A DNA stretch of 64,000 nucleotides from Burkholderia anthina (GCF_001547525.1 NZ_CM003769.1:496001-560000); one strand, 5' to 3'. Positions 8,425 to 17,850 are shown, numbered from the stretch's first letter. Notes: generated by a model not told the origin, from the sequence alone. Made by a program: numbers and translations.

Positions 8425-9552
8425 ATGACTTCCATTTCCCCATCGCCGCGCCCGCTCAATCTTCGTGTCGTCACCGCGCCCCGCGACCTCGCCGAGCTTC
8501 AGGCCGAGGCGCCCGTGCTCACGCGGCCCGAACGTCACGCGCAGCCCTGTGCGCAAGCGCAGGTGTTCACCGATCCGCGTTCGCTCGCGCTGCTCGAACA
8601 GGTTCGCCGCGTCGCGCCGAGCGACGCGAACGTGCTGATCGTCGGCGAGACGGGCACCGGCAAGGAACTGATCGCGCGCCGCGTGCACGATCTCGGCGCC
8701 CGTCGCGACGGGCCGTTCGTCGCGGTGAACTGCGGCGCATTCTCCGAAACGCTCGTCGACAGCGAACTGTTCGGCCACGAGAAAGGCGCGTTTACGGGTG
8801 CGATCAACGCGAAGCCCGGCTGGTTCGAAGCCGCGCACGGCGGCACGCTGTTTCTCGACGAAATCGGCGACCTGCCGCTCGCGATGCAGGTCAAGCTGCT
8901 GCGCGTGCTGCAGGAACGCGAGGTCGTGCGGCTCGGTTCGCGCACGGGGATTCCGGTCGACGTGCGCGTGGTCGCGGCGACCAACGTCGACTTGCAGCAG
9001 GCGGTCGCGGCCGGACATTTTCGCGGCGACCTGTTCTACCGGCTCAACGTCGTGCAGCTCGCGGTCCCGCCGCTGCGCGAGCGCCCGGGCGACATCCTGC
9101 CGCTCGCGCGGCACTTCTTCGACATGTACCGCGACCGGCTCGGCAGCGGCCCGCGCCGCATCGATCCGCGCGCCGAGCGTCGGCTCGAGGCGCACGGCTG
9201 GCCGGGCAATATCCGCGAACTGGAGAACGTGATCCATCACGCGCTGCTCGTGAGCCGCCACGACGCGCTGCAGGGCACCGACCTGCACATCGCGCCGCCA
9301 TGCCGGCCGACCGTTGCCGCACCGGCAGCCGATTCGCCCGCCGACGCACAGGCGGCGCTCGAACACGCGCTGCGCGACCTGTTCGACGAAGGGCACGGTA
9401 ATCTCTTCGAACACATCGAGGACACGGTCATGCGTGTCGCGTTCGAATTCAGCCACCGCAACCAGATCCGGGCCGCGCAGTTGCTCGGCATCAGCCGCAA
9501 CGTGCTGCGTGCGCGGCTGATTCGCGCGAAGGCGATCGCCGCGCTGAAATAG
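8425..9552 (+). CDS. sfnR: sigma-54-dependent activator SfnR
   Basis: A 375-residue bacterial enhancer-binding protein lacking an N-terminal receiver or other large sensory domain, as in SfnR. The AAA+ domain carries Walker A GETGTGKE (residues 74-81), the sigma-54-contact motif GAFTGA (121-126), and Walker [11 protein letters not shown]-terminal Fis-type HTH ([18 protein letters not shown]) binds DNA. It is divergent from the FMN reductase-sfnG operon, which has a consensus -24/-12 promoter. The lack of a receiver domain suggests control by its own expression level, for example sulfur limitation through CysB, rather than by phosphorylation; that is inference from related systems. Confidence 0.88.
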   Translation: MTSISPSPRPLNLRVVTAPRDLAELQAEAPVLTRPERHAQPCAQAQVFTDPRSLALLEQVRRVAPSDANVLIVGETGTGKELIARRVHDLGARRDGPFVAVNCGAFSETLVDSELFGHEKGAFTGAINAKPGWFEAAHGGTLFLDEIGDLPLAMQVKLLRVLQEREVVRLGSRTGIPVDVRVVAATNVDLQQAVAAGHFRGDLFYRLNVVQLAVPPLRERPGDILPLARHFFDMYRDRLGSGPRRIDPRAERRLEAHGWPGNIRELENVIHHALLVSRHDALQGTDLHIAPPCRPTVAAPAADSPADAQAALEHALRDLFDEGHGNLFEHIEDTVMRVAFEFSHRNQIRAAQLLGISRNVLRARLIRAKAIAALK

Positions 9553-9795
9553 CGGCATACGGCGCGCGCCGCCGTTCCGCCCCGGCGCGATCACGTCGCG
9601 ATCCGTGTCGCGACGTCCGAACCTGATGTATCGTGGCGCCAGGCGTACGCTTCGTTGCCCGCCCCGCATTCGGTCGCCGTTATGCGACCGTCCGCGACCG
9701 GCAACAGCTCACGCACGATCCTCCGCAACACGAAAGCCGTCCGGCGCCCGTGCGCGTCCGGCCGAGCCCCGTTCACCCGTCCGGAACCCGTCGCC

Positions 9796-11496
9796 ATGAA
9801 AAAGCTAGTAAACCGCCCGTCCGACGTCGTGCGAGAGATGCTGGAAGGCATCGCGCGGCAATCGCCGCATCTCGCGATCCTCGGCGACGAGCACGTGCTC
9901 GTCCGCCAGCCGCTGCCCGAGCCGTCGCAGCGGCCGGTCGCGGTCCTGTCCGGCGGCGGCAGCGGCCACGAGCCCGCGCACGGCGGCTATGTCGGCGAAG
10001 GGATGTTGAGCGCGGCCGTGTGCGGCGAAGTGTTCACGTCGCCGTCGACCGACGCCGTGCTCGCCGCGATTCGCGCGAGCGCCGGCCCGAACGGCGCGCT
10101 GCTGATCGTGAAGAACTACACCGGCGACCGGCTCAATTTCGGGCTCGCCGCCGAGCTCGCACGCGCGGAAGGCATTCCGGTCGAAACCGTCGTCGTCGCC
10201 GACGACGTCGCGCTGCGCGGCCGCGTCGAGCGCGGCCAGCGGCGCGGGATCGCGGGCACCGTGCTGATCCACAAGCTCGCGGGCGCCGCCGCCGCGCGCG
10301 GGCTGCCGCTTGCCCGCGTCGCGAGCATCGCGCGCGACGCGGCAGCCGAGCTCGGCACGATGGGTGTCGCGCTCGACGGCTGCACGATCCCGGGCGCCGA
10401 CAAATCGGGCTTCAGCCTCGCCGATCACGAGATCGAGCTGGGCCTCGGCATCCACGGCGAGAAAGGCGTCGAGCGCCGCGCGCCGCTGCCGGCCGACGCG
10501 CTGGCCGACACGCTGCTGTCGAGCATCGTCGCCGATCTCGTGCTCGAGCGCGACGAGCGCGTCGCGCTGTTCGTCAACGGCCTCGGCGCGACGCCGGACA
10601 TGGAACTCGCGATCGTGCTGCGCGCCGCGTTCGACAACCTGAGCCGGCGCGGCATCGTCGTCGCGCGCGCATGGGCCGGCACGTTCCTGTCCGCGCTGAA
10701 CATGCCGGGCTGCTCGATCTCGGTGCTGCGGCTGAACGACGAGCGCGCGGCGCTGCTCGATGCGCCGACGCAGGCGCGTGCATGGCCGGGCGGCGGCATC
10801 GTGAACACACGGATTCGCGTGGCCGCGGCCGCGTCGCAGGACGCGCCGCTGCCACCGCTCGACGCAGCCGGCCGCGCGTGGGCCGCGCGCCTGCAACCGG
10901 CGCTGCACGCGGTGGCGCAAACATTGATCGAGCACGAGCAAACGTTGACGGATCTCGATGCGGCAGCCGGCGACGGCGATCTCGGCGCGAGCATGCGGCG
11001 CGCCGCGCAGGCGATCCTCGAACTACCCGACACCGCGTACGGCACGCCGTCCGGTGCGCTCGCGGCGCTCGGCGCCGCGTTGCGTCGCGCGATCGCCGGC
11101 AGCTCCGGCCCGTTCTATGCGACCGCGCTGCTGCGCGCGTCGCGCCGGCTGGCCGATATCGCCGAGCCGTCGCCGCGCGACTGGTCCGCGGCGTTCCGCG
11201 CGGCGGTGGATTCGATCAGCGAACTCGGCGGCGCGCAGGCCGGCGACCGGACGATGCTCGATGCGCTGGTGCCGGCCGTCGACGCATTCGGCCGCGCGCT
11301 CGACGGCGATCGCGATCCCGCGAGCGCATGGGCGGCGGCCGTCGACGCGGCCGAGCGAGGCGCGCGGGAAACGGCACGCATGACGCCGCGCGCGGGACGG
11401 GCCAGCTATCTCGGCGAACGCGCGATCGGTACGCCGGATGGCGGCGCGGTGGCCGTCGCGTACTGGCTGCGCGCGCTGCTGCCGCACGTGCGGTAA
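9796..11496 (+). CDS. dihydroxyacetone kinase (DhaK-DhaL fusion, ATP-dependent)
   Basis: A 566-residue ATP-type dihydroxyacetone kinase. Residues ~1-330 form the DhaK substrate domain (LSGGGSGHEPAHGGYVG; the substrate-binding histidine is expected at about residue 220 in LGLGIHGEKG). Residues ~365-566 form the DhaL nucleotide domain (TDLDAAAGDGDLGASM, with the Asp residues that hold Mg-ATP). It phosphorylates dihydroxyacetone to DHAP in the cytoplasm. The fusion to DhaL shows it is the ATP- rather than the phosphotransferase-dependent form. I chose the ATG at 9796 (MKKLVNRPSDVV). It stands alone, without glycerol dehydrogenase or transport genes nearby. The 243 bp before it show nothing clear. 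Confidence 0.9.
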   Translation: MKKLVNRPSDVVREMLEGIARQSPHLAILGDEHVLVRQPLPEPSQRPVAVLSGGGSGHEPAHGGYVGEGMLSAAVCGEVFTSPSTDAVLAAIRASAGPNGALLIVKNYTGDRLNFGLAAELARAEGIPVETVVVADDVALRGRVERGQRRGIAGTVLIHKLAGAAAARGLPLARVASIARDAAAELGTMGVALDGCTIPGADKSGFSLADHEIELGLGIHGEKGVERRAPLPADALADTLLSSIVADLVLERDERVALFVNGLGATPDMELAIVLRAAFDNLSRRGIVVARAWAGTFLSALNMPGCSISVLRLNDERAALLDAPTQARAWPGGGIVNTRIRVAAAASQDAPLPPLDAAGRAWAARLQPALHAVAQTLIEHEQTLTDLDAAAGDGDLGASMRRAAQAILELPDTAYGTPSGALAALGAALRRAIAGSSGPFYATALLRASRRLADIAEPSPRDWSAAFRAAVDSISELGGAQAGDRTMLDALVPAVDAFGRALDGDRDPASAWAAAVDAAERGARETARMTPRAGRASYLGERAIGTPDGGAVAVAYWLRALLPHVR

Positions 11497-11515
11497 CCGG
11501 CGCGCGCGGCCGCGC

Positions 11516-11803
11516 TCAGACGCCCTCGACCAGCACCGCGCGATAGCGCGCGCCCTTGAACCGGTGCTGGACGACCTTCTGGTATTCGGGGCCGTGATAC
11601 CACGCGTGCGCGGCCGCCTTCGACGGGAACTCGACGATCACGACGCCTTCCGGGCCTTCGCCCTCGAGGGTTTCGTGCGGCCCATAAGCGGCGAGCACCT
11701 TCACCGGATGGCCGGCGAGGGTCGCACCGACCTGGCTCGAGTAGAGATCGAGCTCATGCTGGTCCTGCGTGCTTTCCCGTGTAAAGACGATGTAGGTCGC
11801 CAC
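11516..11803 (-). CDS. DUF1330 family protein, GTG start
   Basis: A 95-residue protein resembling DUF1330 (ferredoxin-like fold, alpha/beta-barrel dimer type). The features are VATYIVFTRE at the N-terminus and GPEGVVIVEFPSKAAAHAWYHGPEYQKV in two adjoining pieces in the second half, the family's typical SxxxAxxWYxSPEYQ-like signature. No catalytic function is established for the family. The start is a GTG at 11801-11803 with AGGAG eight bases upstream, so searches limited to ATG starts would miss it. It converges with the dihydroxyacetone kinase gene (20 bp apart). Confidence 0.83.
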   Translation of the reverse strand: MATYIVFTRESTQDQHELDLYSSQVGATLAGHPVKVLAAYGPHETLEGEGPEGVVIVEFPSKAAAHAWYHGPEYQKVVQHRFKGARYRAVLVEGV

Positions 11804-11933
11804 GATATGCGCTCCTGATGAAGGGTGAAAAAAGGGACGCCACGCGCCACACTCCGACGAATCCCGCATGGCTGCGCGCAGCTTACCGCCATTCGCCGGC
11901 CGGCGCCGCGGCGAGCCGGCCCCGGCCCCGCCG

Positions 11934-11945
11934 CCCCCCCCCCCC
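11934..11945 (+). repeat. 12-base poly-C tract
   Basis: Twelve consecutive C residues within an already C-rich stretch, located between the divergent DUF1330 gene and the MHS transporter, about 120 bp before the transporter start. Such homopolymers can slip during replication; here it is non-coding, so any effect would be on transcription or promoter spacing. It could also be an assembly-sensitive spot. Confidence 0.8.
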
Positions 11946-12067
11946 GCCACGGCGCGGGAAAACCCCGATCTCCACATCGTCCTATGACATCGGGCATCGC
12001 TAATTGGCGGGATTACTTTGATCCTCGTCGGCGCCCGCCCGGGCGCATGCTGATAGCGAGGACCCTC

Positions 12068-13453
12068 ATGCGATACGTGCCATCGTGGACTTCCGTTTCC
12101 GCCGCGTCGTCGATTCCCGACGATACAACCACCCAGCGCGGCGACGAGCCGCACAGCCTGCCGCGGGTCGCGATCACGGCCGCCGCCCTCGGCAACGCGA
12201 CCGAATGGTTCGATTACGGTATTTACGCGTACGGCCTCGCGTACATTTCCGCCGCGCTGTTTCCCGGCAACACGGCCAGCGCGACGCTGTTCGCGCTCGG
12301 CACGTTCGCGATCTCGTTCCTGATCCGCCCGCTCGGCGGCCTGTTCTGGGGGCCGCTCGGCGACCGGCTCGGCCGCAAGCGCGTGCTCGCGCTGACGGTC
12401 CTGACGATGTCGGGCGCAACCTTGCTCGTCGGCTTGCTGCCGAGCTACGCGACGGCCGGCTGGCTGGCGCCGGCCGCGCTGATCGTGCTGCGCATGGTGC
12501 AGGGCTTCTCGACCGGCGGCGAATACGGCGGTGCGGCGACCTTCATCGCCGAATACGCACCCGATTCGCGGCGCGGCCTGTGCGGCAGCTTCCTCGAATT
12601 CGCGACGCTCGCCGGCTTCTCGCTCGGCGCGTTCCTGATGCTCGGCTTCGCGCTGCTGCTCGGCGATTCGGCGATGCATGCGTGGGGTTGGCGCCTGCCC
12701 TTCCTCGTCGCGGCGCCGCTCGGCCTGATCGGCTTCTACCTGCGCTCGCGCCTCGAAGAAACGCCGGTGTTCCGCGAACTCGAGGAGCAGGCGCACCGCC
12801 GCGAGAAAAGCGTCGCCGCCGCGCTGCCGATCCGGCTGCTGCTGGTGCGCTATGCGAAGCCGCTGCTGCTGCTCGGCGGGCTCGTCGTCGCATTGAACGT
12901 CGTCAACTACGTGCTGCTCGCGTACATGCCGACCTACATGCACAAGGAGCTCGGCGTCAGCGAAAACATGTCGCTGCTGATTCCGCTGATCGGCATGCTC
13001 GCGATGATGGTGCTGCTGCCGTTCGCCGGCTGGCTGTCGGATCGCGTCGGCCGCAAGACGATGTGGTGGATCTCGCTCGTCGGGCTGTTCGTCGCGGCCG
13101 TGCCGATGTTCACGCTGATGACGCACGGCCCGCTCGGCGCGTTCGTCGGCTTCGCGGTGCTCGGCGTGCTCTACGTGCCGCAGCTCGCCACCATTTCCGC
13201 GATGTTCCCGGCGATGTTCCCGACCCACGTCCGGTATGCGGGCATGGCGATTGCCTACAACGTGTCGACGTCGCTGTTCGGCGGCACCGCGCCGATCGTC
13301 AACGACTGGCTGATCGGCAAGACCGGCAACGCACTGATTCCCGCGTACTACATGATGGCCGCCTGCGCGGTCGGGCTGATCGCGCTGCTGGCGGTGATCG
13401 AGACGCGCGGATGTTCGCTGCGCGGCGACACGCTCCCCGGCCAGCCGGGCTGA
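12068..13453 (+). CDS. MHS-family MFS transporter (ProP/KgtP-like)
   Basis: A 461-residue major facilitator of the metabolite:H+ symporter family. About 12 hydrophobic segments are visible, with ATEWFDYGIYAY in the first segment, the cytoplasmic loop GDRLGRKRVL between segments 2 and 3, and RMVQGFSTGGEYGGAATF in segment 4, all typical of ProP, KgtP and ShiA relatives. Substrates of this family include betaine, proline, ectoine, alpha-ketoglutarate and shikimate; the substrate here cannot be fixed. It lacks the long C-terminal coiled coil of E. coli ProP. Start at 12068 (MRYVPSW); an in-frame ATG at 12047 is an alternative. It is followed by a clear hairpin terminator. Its vicinity to the ectoine cluster is suggestive only, since another gene lies between. 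Confidence 0.85.
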   Translation: MRYVPSWTSVSAASSIPDDTTTQRGDEPHSLPRVAITAAALGNATEWFDYGIYAYGLAYISAALFPGNTASATLFALGTFAISFLIRPLGGLFWGPLGDRLGRKRVLALTVLTMSGATLLVGLLPSYATAGWLAPAALIVLRMVQGFSTGGEYGGAATFIAEYAPDSRRGLCGSFLEFATLAGFSLGAFLMLGFALLLGDSAMHAWGWRLPFLVAAPLGLIGFYLRSRLEETPVFRELEEQAHRREKSVAAALPIRLLLVRYAKPLLLLGGLVVALNVVNYVLLAYMPTYMHKELGVSENMSLLIPLIGMLAMMVLLPFAGWLSDRVGRKTMWWISLVGLFVAAVPMFTLMTHGPLGAFVGFAVLGVLYVPQLATISAMFPAMFPTHVRYAGMAIAYNVSTSLFGGTAPIVNDWLIGKTGNALIPAYYMMAACAVGLIALLAVIETRGCSLRGDTLPGQPG

Positions 13454-13500
13454 CCCGCGCGCCGGCCGCGCCCGGCTTCCCATAAACGGCAACGATTGCA

Positions 13501-13532
13501 TCGCCCGCCGTCCGGCAACGGACGGCGGGCGA
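13501..13532 (+). terminator. hairpin terminator after the MHS transporter
   Basis: A perfect 14-bp stem, TCGCCCGCCGTCCG with its complement, closed by a GCAA tetraloop, 47 bp after the transporter stop codon. The following sequence is only weakly T-rich, so termination efficiency is uncertain. Confidence 0.65.
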
Positions 13533-13749
13533 CGTGCATTTCGGGCCACCGAAGCCGCGGCCGGATTGTTGTCGTCCGGACAACACGATGTGCCCCCGCG
13601 AGGCGCTGTCGGCGTGTGTCGGCCGTCACTACAATCGTTGACACGCTCGACCGGAATCCGGGCGAACCGAAGCGCGACCTTCACGATCGCGCCAGCGAGC
13701 CGCGCCGTGCCGCGCGGCTTCCCTCACTCGACGAACAGGATTACTGAAC

Positions 13750-14682
13750 ATGAACGCACCCATCCGCAACGTCCGGCCGGTTACCGCCCGCCTGGGCAAC
13801 GAATCTTCGGGCGAGCTCGTTTCGTCCCGCTACGCGGTGCGCATCGGCGACGTCGATGTCGTGCTGATCAGCGACGGCGTGCTGCCGCTGCCGACTTCCA
13901 CCATGTCCACCAACGTGAGCGAAGCGGACCGCAACGCGTGGTTCGACGGCCGTTTCCTGCAACGCGACATGTTCGACTGGGCGCTCAACATCGCGCTCGT
14001 GCGCAGCGGCGATCGCCTGATCCTGATCGATTCGGGCGTGGGCGACGGTTTCGAATACTTCACGCGCGCCGGGCGCTCGGTGATGCGTCTGGAATCGGCC
14101 GGCATCGATCTGGCCGCGATCACCGATATCGTGATCACGCACATGCACATGGATCACGTCGGCGGGCTGAACGTCGACGGCGTCAAGGCGAAGCTGCGCC
14201 CCGACGTACGCATTCACGTGTCGGCCGCGGAAGTGGCGTTCTGGAAGCATCCGGACTTCAGCAAGACGGTGATGCCGGAAACCGTTCCGCCCGCGCTGCG
14301 CAAGGCGGCAGCGAGGTTCATGGAACTCTACGGCGAACACGTCGTGCAGTTCGATCGCACCGTGGAAGTCGCCGCGGGCGTGTCGGCGCGGGTGACGGGC
14401 GGGCATACGCCGGGGCACTGCGTGGTCGATATCGCATCGAACGGAGAAAAGCTGACGTTCGCGGGCGATGCGATTTTCGAAGTCAACTTCGACAATCCCG
14501 ACTGGCAAAACGGCTTCGAACACGATCCCGAAGCGGCGGTCGACGTGCGTCTCGCGCTGTTCAACGAAGCCGCGGACACCGGCTCGATGCTGGCTGCCGC
14601 GCACGTCGCGTTCCCGTCCATCGGCCATGTTGCCCGGGACGGCGACGGTTTCCGGTTCGTCCCGGTCGTGTGGGATTATTGA
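13750..14682 (+). CDS. metallo-beta-lactamase-fold hydrolase
   Basis: A 310-residue MBL-fold protein. The metal-binding motif HxHxDH is at THMHMDHVGG, the further histidine at GGHTPGHC and the Asp at FAGDAIFE, the usual order for a dinuclear zinc hydrolase. No signal peptide is evident, so it is probably cytoplasmic. It resembles lactonase- or glyoxalase-like MBL proteins; the substrate is unknown. The start at 13750 (MNAPIRNV) follows a short AT-containing gap. It is transcribed toward the end of the ectoine operon and the two are separated by a hairpin. Confidence 0.82.
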   Translation: MNAPIRNVRPVTARLGNESSGELVSSRYAVRIGDVDVVLISDGVLPLPTSTMSTNVSEADRNAWFDGRFLQRDMFDWALNIALVRSGDRLILIDSGVGDGFEYFTRAGRSVMRLESAGIDLAAITDIVITHMHMDHVGGLNVDGVKAKLRPDVRIHVSAAEVAFWKHPDFSKTVMPETVPPALRKAAARFMELYGEHVVQFDRTVEVAAGVSARVTGGHTPGHCVVDIASNGEKLTFAGDAIFEVNFDNPDWQNGFEHDPEAAVDVRLALFNEAADTGSMLAAAHVAFPSIGHVARDGDGFRFVPVVWDY

Positions 14683-14767
14683 GTGACGGGCAATAGCCGA
14701 CGCGCACCGTAGGCGATGCGACGACGGTTTTCCTGAACCGTACCTGCACCCGGACCGGCAAGAAAAC

Positions 14768-14795
14768 ACGCCGCCGCACTTGCATGCGGCGGCGT
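14768..14795 (-). terminator. terminator of the ectoine operon
   Basis: Inverted repeat ACGCCGCCGCA / TGCGGCGGCGT with a six-base loop. On the minus strand the stem is followed by GTTTTCT, the layout of a Rho-independent terminator, 40 bp past the doeD stop. It also separates that operon from the convergent MBL gene. Confidence 0.75.
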
Positions 14796-14835
14796 CGCCT
14801 CGCGCGCCGGAACGCGCATCAGGATCGCTGACAAC

Positions 14836-16230
14836 TCACGCGACGGCCGAAATATTCCGCTCCGCGACCTCGTCCACCGCATCCTTCACGATCGCGACGA
14901 TCTCGTCGGCTTCCGCACGCGTCATCACGAGCGGCGGCGCAAAGCCGAGAATGTCGCCGTGCGGCATCGCCCGCGCGATCACGCCGCGCTGCAACGCCGC
15001 AGCCGACACCTGCGCGCCGATCTTCAGCGCGGGATCGAACGGCGTACGTGCGTCCTTGTCGGCCATGAACTCGAGCGCGGCCAGCATCCCGACGCTGCGC
15101 ACTTCGCCGACGAGCGGATGCGCGCCGAATGCATCGCGCAGCTTCGCGCCGAAATACGCGCCGACCTCGGCCGCGTTGCCGACCAGGTTCTCACGCTCCA
15201 GAATCGCGAGATTCGCAAGCGCCGCGGCCGCGCATACCGGATGGCCCGAATACGTCCAGCCGTGCCCCATCGGCCCGTGTTCCTGCGAGCCGCGCGCGAT
15301 CACGTCCCACACCTTTTCGCCGACGATCACGCCCGACAGCGGCGCATACGCGCTCGTCAGCCCCTTCGCGACGGTAATCAGGTCGGGCTCGATCCCGAAG
15401 TGCTGCGCGCCCATCTTCGAGCCGAGACGCCCGAACCCGCACACGACTTCATCGGAAATCAGCAGGATGTCGTGCTTGCGCAGCACGGCCTGGATCGCGG
15501 GCCAGTAGCCGGCCGGCGGTTCGATGATGCCGCCCGTGCCCATCACCGGCTCCGCGATGAACGCGGCGACCGTGTCGGCGCCCTCGCGCGCGATCAGCTT
15601 CTCGAGTTCGTCGACGCAGTACGCGACGAACTGCGCTTCGTTCATGCCGGCCGGCGCCTTGCGGTACCAGTGCGGACACACCGTATGCTTCACGCGGTCG
15701 ATCGGCAGGTCGAAATGCTGGTGGAAGCTCGGCAGGCCCGTGAGGCTGCCCGTCACGATGCCCGAGCCGTGATAGCCGCGCTCGCGCGAGATGATCTTCT
15801 TCTTGTTCGGGCGGCCGAGCACGTTGTTGTAATACCAGACGATCTTGACCTGCGTCTCGTTCGCGTCGGAACCCGACATCCCGTAGTAGACCTTCTTCAT
15901 CCCCGCCGGCGACCAGTCGATGATGCGCGACGACAGCTCGATGATCGCGTCCGACGCGTGGCCGACGTACGTGTGGTAATAGGCGAGCTGCTTCGCCTGT
16001 TCGTGCATCGCGTCGGCCACTTCGGTGCGGCCGTAGCCGATGTTCACGCAGTAGAGGCCGGCGAACGCGTCGATATAGCGCTTGCCCTGGTGATCCTCGA
16101 TGCGGATGCCTTCGCCGCCGCGCACGATCTTGCCCGGCAGCGCGCCGGTCTCGTGGTCGTACGCGTGCGTCGACGGGTGCATGAAGTGGGCGCGGTCCTC
16201 GCGCAGCAGTGCGTCGATCGATTTTTGCAT
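14836..16230 (-). CDS. doeD: L-2,4-diaminobutyrate transaminase DoeD (class III aminotransferase)
   Basis: A 464-residue class III pyridoxal-phosphate aminotransferase. The PLP region ISDEVVCGFGRLGS is followed by the Schiff-base lysine in ITVAKGLTSAY (about residue 288); the N-terminal SGSDANETQVK loop binds the cofactor phosphate. On sequence alone it could be any omega-aminotransferase. Its place last in an operon with ectoine hydrolase, deacetylase, an AsnC-type regulator and an aldehyde dehydrogenase makes it DoeD (Atf), converting L-2,4-diaminobutyrate to aspartate semialdehyde. It lies 20 bp downstream of doeC and ends at a terminator. Confidence 0.85.
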   Translation of the reverse strand: MQKSIDALLREDRAHFMHPSTHAYDHETGALPGKIVRGGEGIRIEDHQGKRYIDAFAGLYCVNIGYGRTEVADAMHEQAKQLAYYHTYVGHASDAIIELSSRIIDWSPAGMKKVYYGMSGSDANETQVKIVWYYNNVLGRPNKKKIISRERGYHGSGIVTGSLTGLPSFHQHFDLPIDRVKHTVCPHWYRKAPAGMNEAQFVAYCVDELEKLIAREGADTVAAFIAEPVMGTGGIIEPPAGYWPAIQAVLRKHDILLISDEVVCGFGRLGSKMGAQHFGIEPDLITVAKGLTSAYAPLSGVIVGEKVWDVIARGSQEHGPMGHGWTYSGHPVCAAAALANLAILERENLVGNAAEVGAYFGAKLRDAFGAHPLVGEVRSVGMLAALEFMADKDARTPFDPALKIGAQVSAAALQRGVIARAMPHGDILGFAPPLVMTRAEADEIVAIVKDAVDEVAERNISAVA

Positions 16231-16250
16231 GATGTGCTCCTTTGAATGGG

Positions 16251-17729
16251 TCAGGCCGTCGCCGCGACAGGCAGGCCGAGATTGCCGAGGCAGAAGTACT
16301 TGGTTTCGGTGAATGGCTCGAAGCCTTCGGCGCCGCCTTCGCGCCCGAGGCCCGACGCCTTCATCCCGCCGAACGGGATCGGCGCGCCGGTGAATTTCAC
16401 GCCGTTGACCGACACCATCGCGAAATCGAGCCGCCGCACGAGCTGGAAGATCGTGTCGACGCGCGTCGCGCATACGTAGGCAGCGAGGCCGTATTCGGTG
16501 TCGTTGGCCGTTTCGATTGCCTCGTCGAGCGTGTCGAACGCGCCGACGGCCGAGATCGGCGCGAAGTTTTCCTCGTCGACCACGCGCATGCCGGGTGCGG
16601 CGTCCGCGATCACGGTCGGCTCGTAGAACCAGCCGCCGAGCGCATGCGGCCGGCCGCCCGCGACGATGCGCGCTCCGCGCGCCCGCGCATCCTCGACGCG
16701 CGCCACGGTCGCGTCGAACGCGGCCTGATGCATCAGCGGGCCGACGTCGACGCCCTGCTCGAACGCGGGCCCCGTCTTCAACGCGCGCACCGCGTTCGCA
16801 TACCGTTCGACGAACGCGTCGTACAGCGGGCGCGCGACGAGAATCCGGTTCGCCGCGCAGCAGTCCTGGCCGGACGTCTGGAACTTCGCGCCGACGGCGA
16901 TCGGCACCGCCTGGTCGAGATCCGCGTCCTCGGTCACGATGAACGGCGCGTTGCCGCCCAGTTCGAGCGCGATCTTGCGAATGCCGGCCTTCGCGGCGGC
17001 TTCGGTCACGAGCCGCCCGACGCGCGTCGAGCCGGTGAAGCTCACCGCACGCACGCGCGCGTCGCCGACCAGCGTTTCCATCGCCATCTGCGGCTCGCCG
17101 AGCACGACGTTGAACACGCCGGCCGGGAAGCCGGCCTCGTCGGCGAGCTGCGCGAGCGCGAGCGCCGAGAACGGCGTTTCGTGCGCGGGCTTCACGACCA
17201 CGGTGCAACCGACCGCGATCGCGGCCGCCGCCTTGCGCGTGATCATCGCGGCCGGGAAATTCCACGGCGTGATCAGCGCCGCGACGCCGACCGGCTCCAT
17301 CACGGTGCCGAGATGCGCACCGTCGATATGCGTCGGAATCGTGCGGCCCGCGACGCGTTTGGCCTCGTTCGCGAACCATTCGACGAAGCTCGCCGCATAG
17401 CGGATCTCGCCGCGCGCTTCGGCCAGCGGCTTGCCCTGTTCCAGCGACAGCAGCGCGGCCAGATCGTCGACGTGACGCAGGATCAGCGCATGCCAGCGCA
17501 GCAATGCCGCGCTGCGCGCCGCTTGCGATGTCCAGCGCCAGGTGCCGTACGCGCGCTGCGCGGCATCGACGGCCGCGACGATCTGCGCGCGTTCGAGCAT
17601 CGGCACGTGACCGATCACGGCCTGATCGGCCGGGTTCACGACGGCGACCGTCGCGGCGCTGTCGCTGTGGATCCAGCGACCGTCGACGTAGCAGGTCGAC
17701 TTGAACAGAACGGGGTGTCCGGGCAGCAT
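16251..17729 (-). CDS. doeC: aldehyde dehydrogenase DoeC (aspartate-semialdehyde oxidation)
   Basis: A 492-residue NAD(P)-dependent aldehyde dehydrogenase of the succinate-semialdehyde dehydrogenase type. Motifs in order are TPWNFPAAMITRK (cofactor pocket), FTGSTRVGR, the catalytic glutamate in LELGGNAPF, and the catalytic cysteine in GQDCCAANRI. In ectoine breakdown this enzyme (DoeC/Ssd) oxidises aspartate semialdehyde to aspartate. The start at 17729 (MLPGHPVLFK) is followed downstream by doeD after 20 bp. A 121-bp gap before it holds two direct repeats that may be an AsnC-type operator, so doeCD may have its own promoter. Confidence 0.86.
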   Translation of the reverse strand: MLPGHPVLFKSTCYVDGRWIHSDSAATVAVVNPADQAVIGHVPMLERAQIVAAVDAAQRAYGTWRWTSQAARSAALLRWHALILRHVDDLAALLSLEQGKPLAEARGEIRYAASFVEWFANEAKRVAGRTIPTHIDGAHLGTVMEPVGVAALITPWNFPAAMITRKAAAAIAVGCTVVVKPAHETPFSALALAQLADEAGFPAGVFNVVLGEPQMAMETLVGDARVRAVSFTGSTRVGRLVTEAAAKAGIRKIALELGGNAPFIVTEDADLDQAVPIAVGAKFQTSGQDCCAANRILVARPLYDAFVERYANAVRALKTGPAFEQGVDVGPLMHQAAFDATVARVEDARARGARIVAGGRPHALGGWFYEPTVIADAAPGMRVVDEENFAPISAVGAFDTLDEAIETANDTEYGLAAYVCATRVDTIFQLVRRLDFAMVSVNGVKFTGAPIPFGGMKASGLGREGGAEGFEPFTETKYFCLGNLGLPVAATA

Positions 17730-17783
17730 GCTGCGTCTCCTCGTTGGTGGGCACGGACTTCATTGTGTCGCGCCGGCGCATGC

Positions 17784-17819
17784 GGAAATTTCGGTTTGCA
17801 CGGCTGGAAATGCCGGTTT
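17784..17819. promoter_or_regulatory. candidate DoeX operator: direct repeats GGAAATnnCGGTTT
   Basis: Two copies of GGAAAT-N2-CGGTTT start at 17784 and 17806, exactly 22 bp apart (two helical turns). They lie in the gap between doeX and doeC, where Lrp/AsnC-type regulators often bind repeated sites on one DNA face. The region also has runs of A and T that stand out in this GC-rich cluster. The link to DoeX is inferred from position. Confidence 0.45.
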
Positions 17820-17850
17820 TTTCCGTATTGCCGCGCGCCGGCGCGAACTT

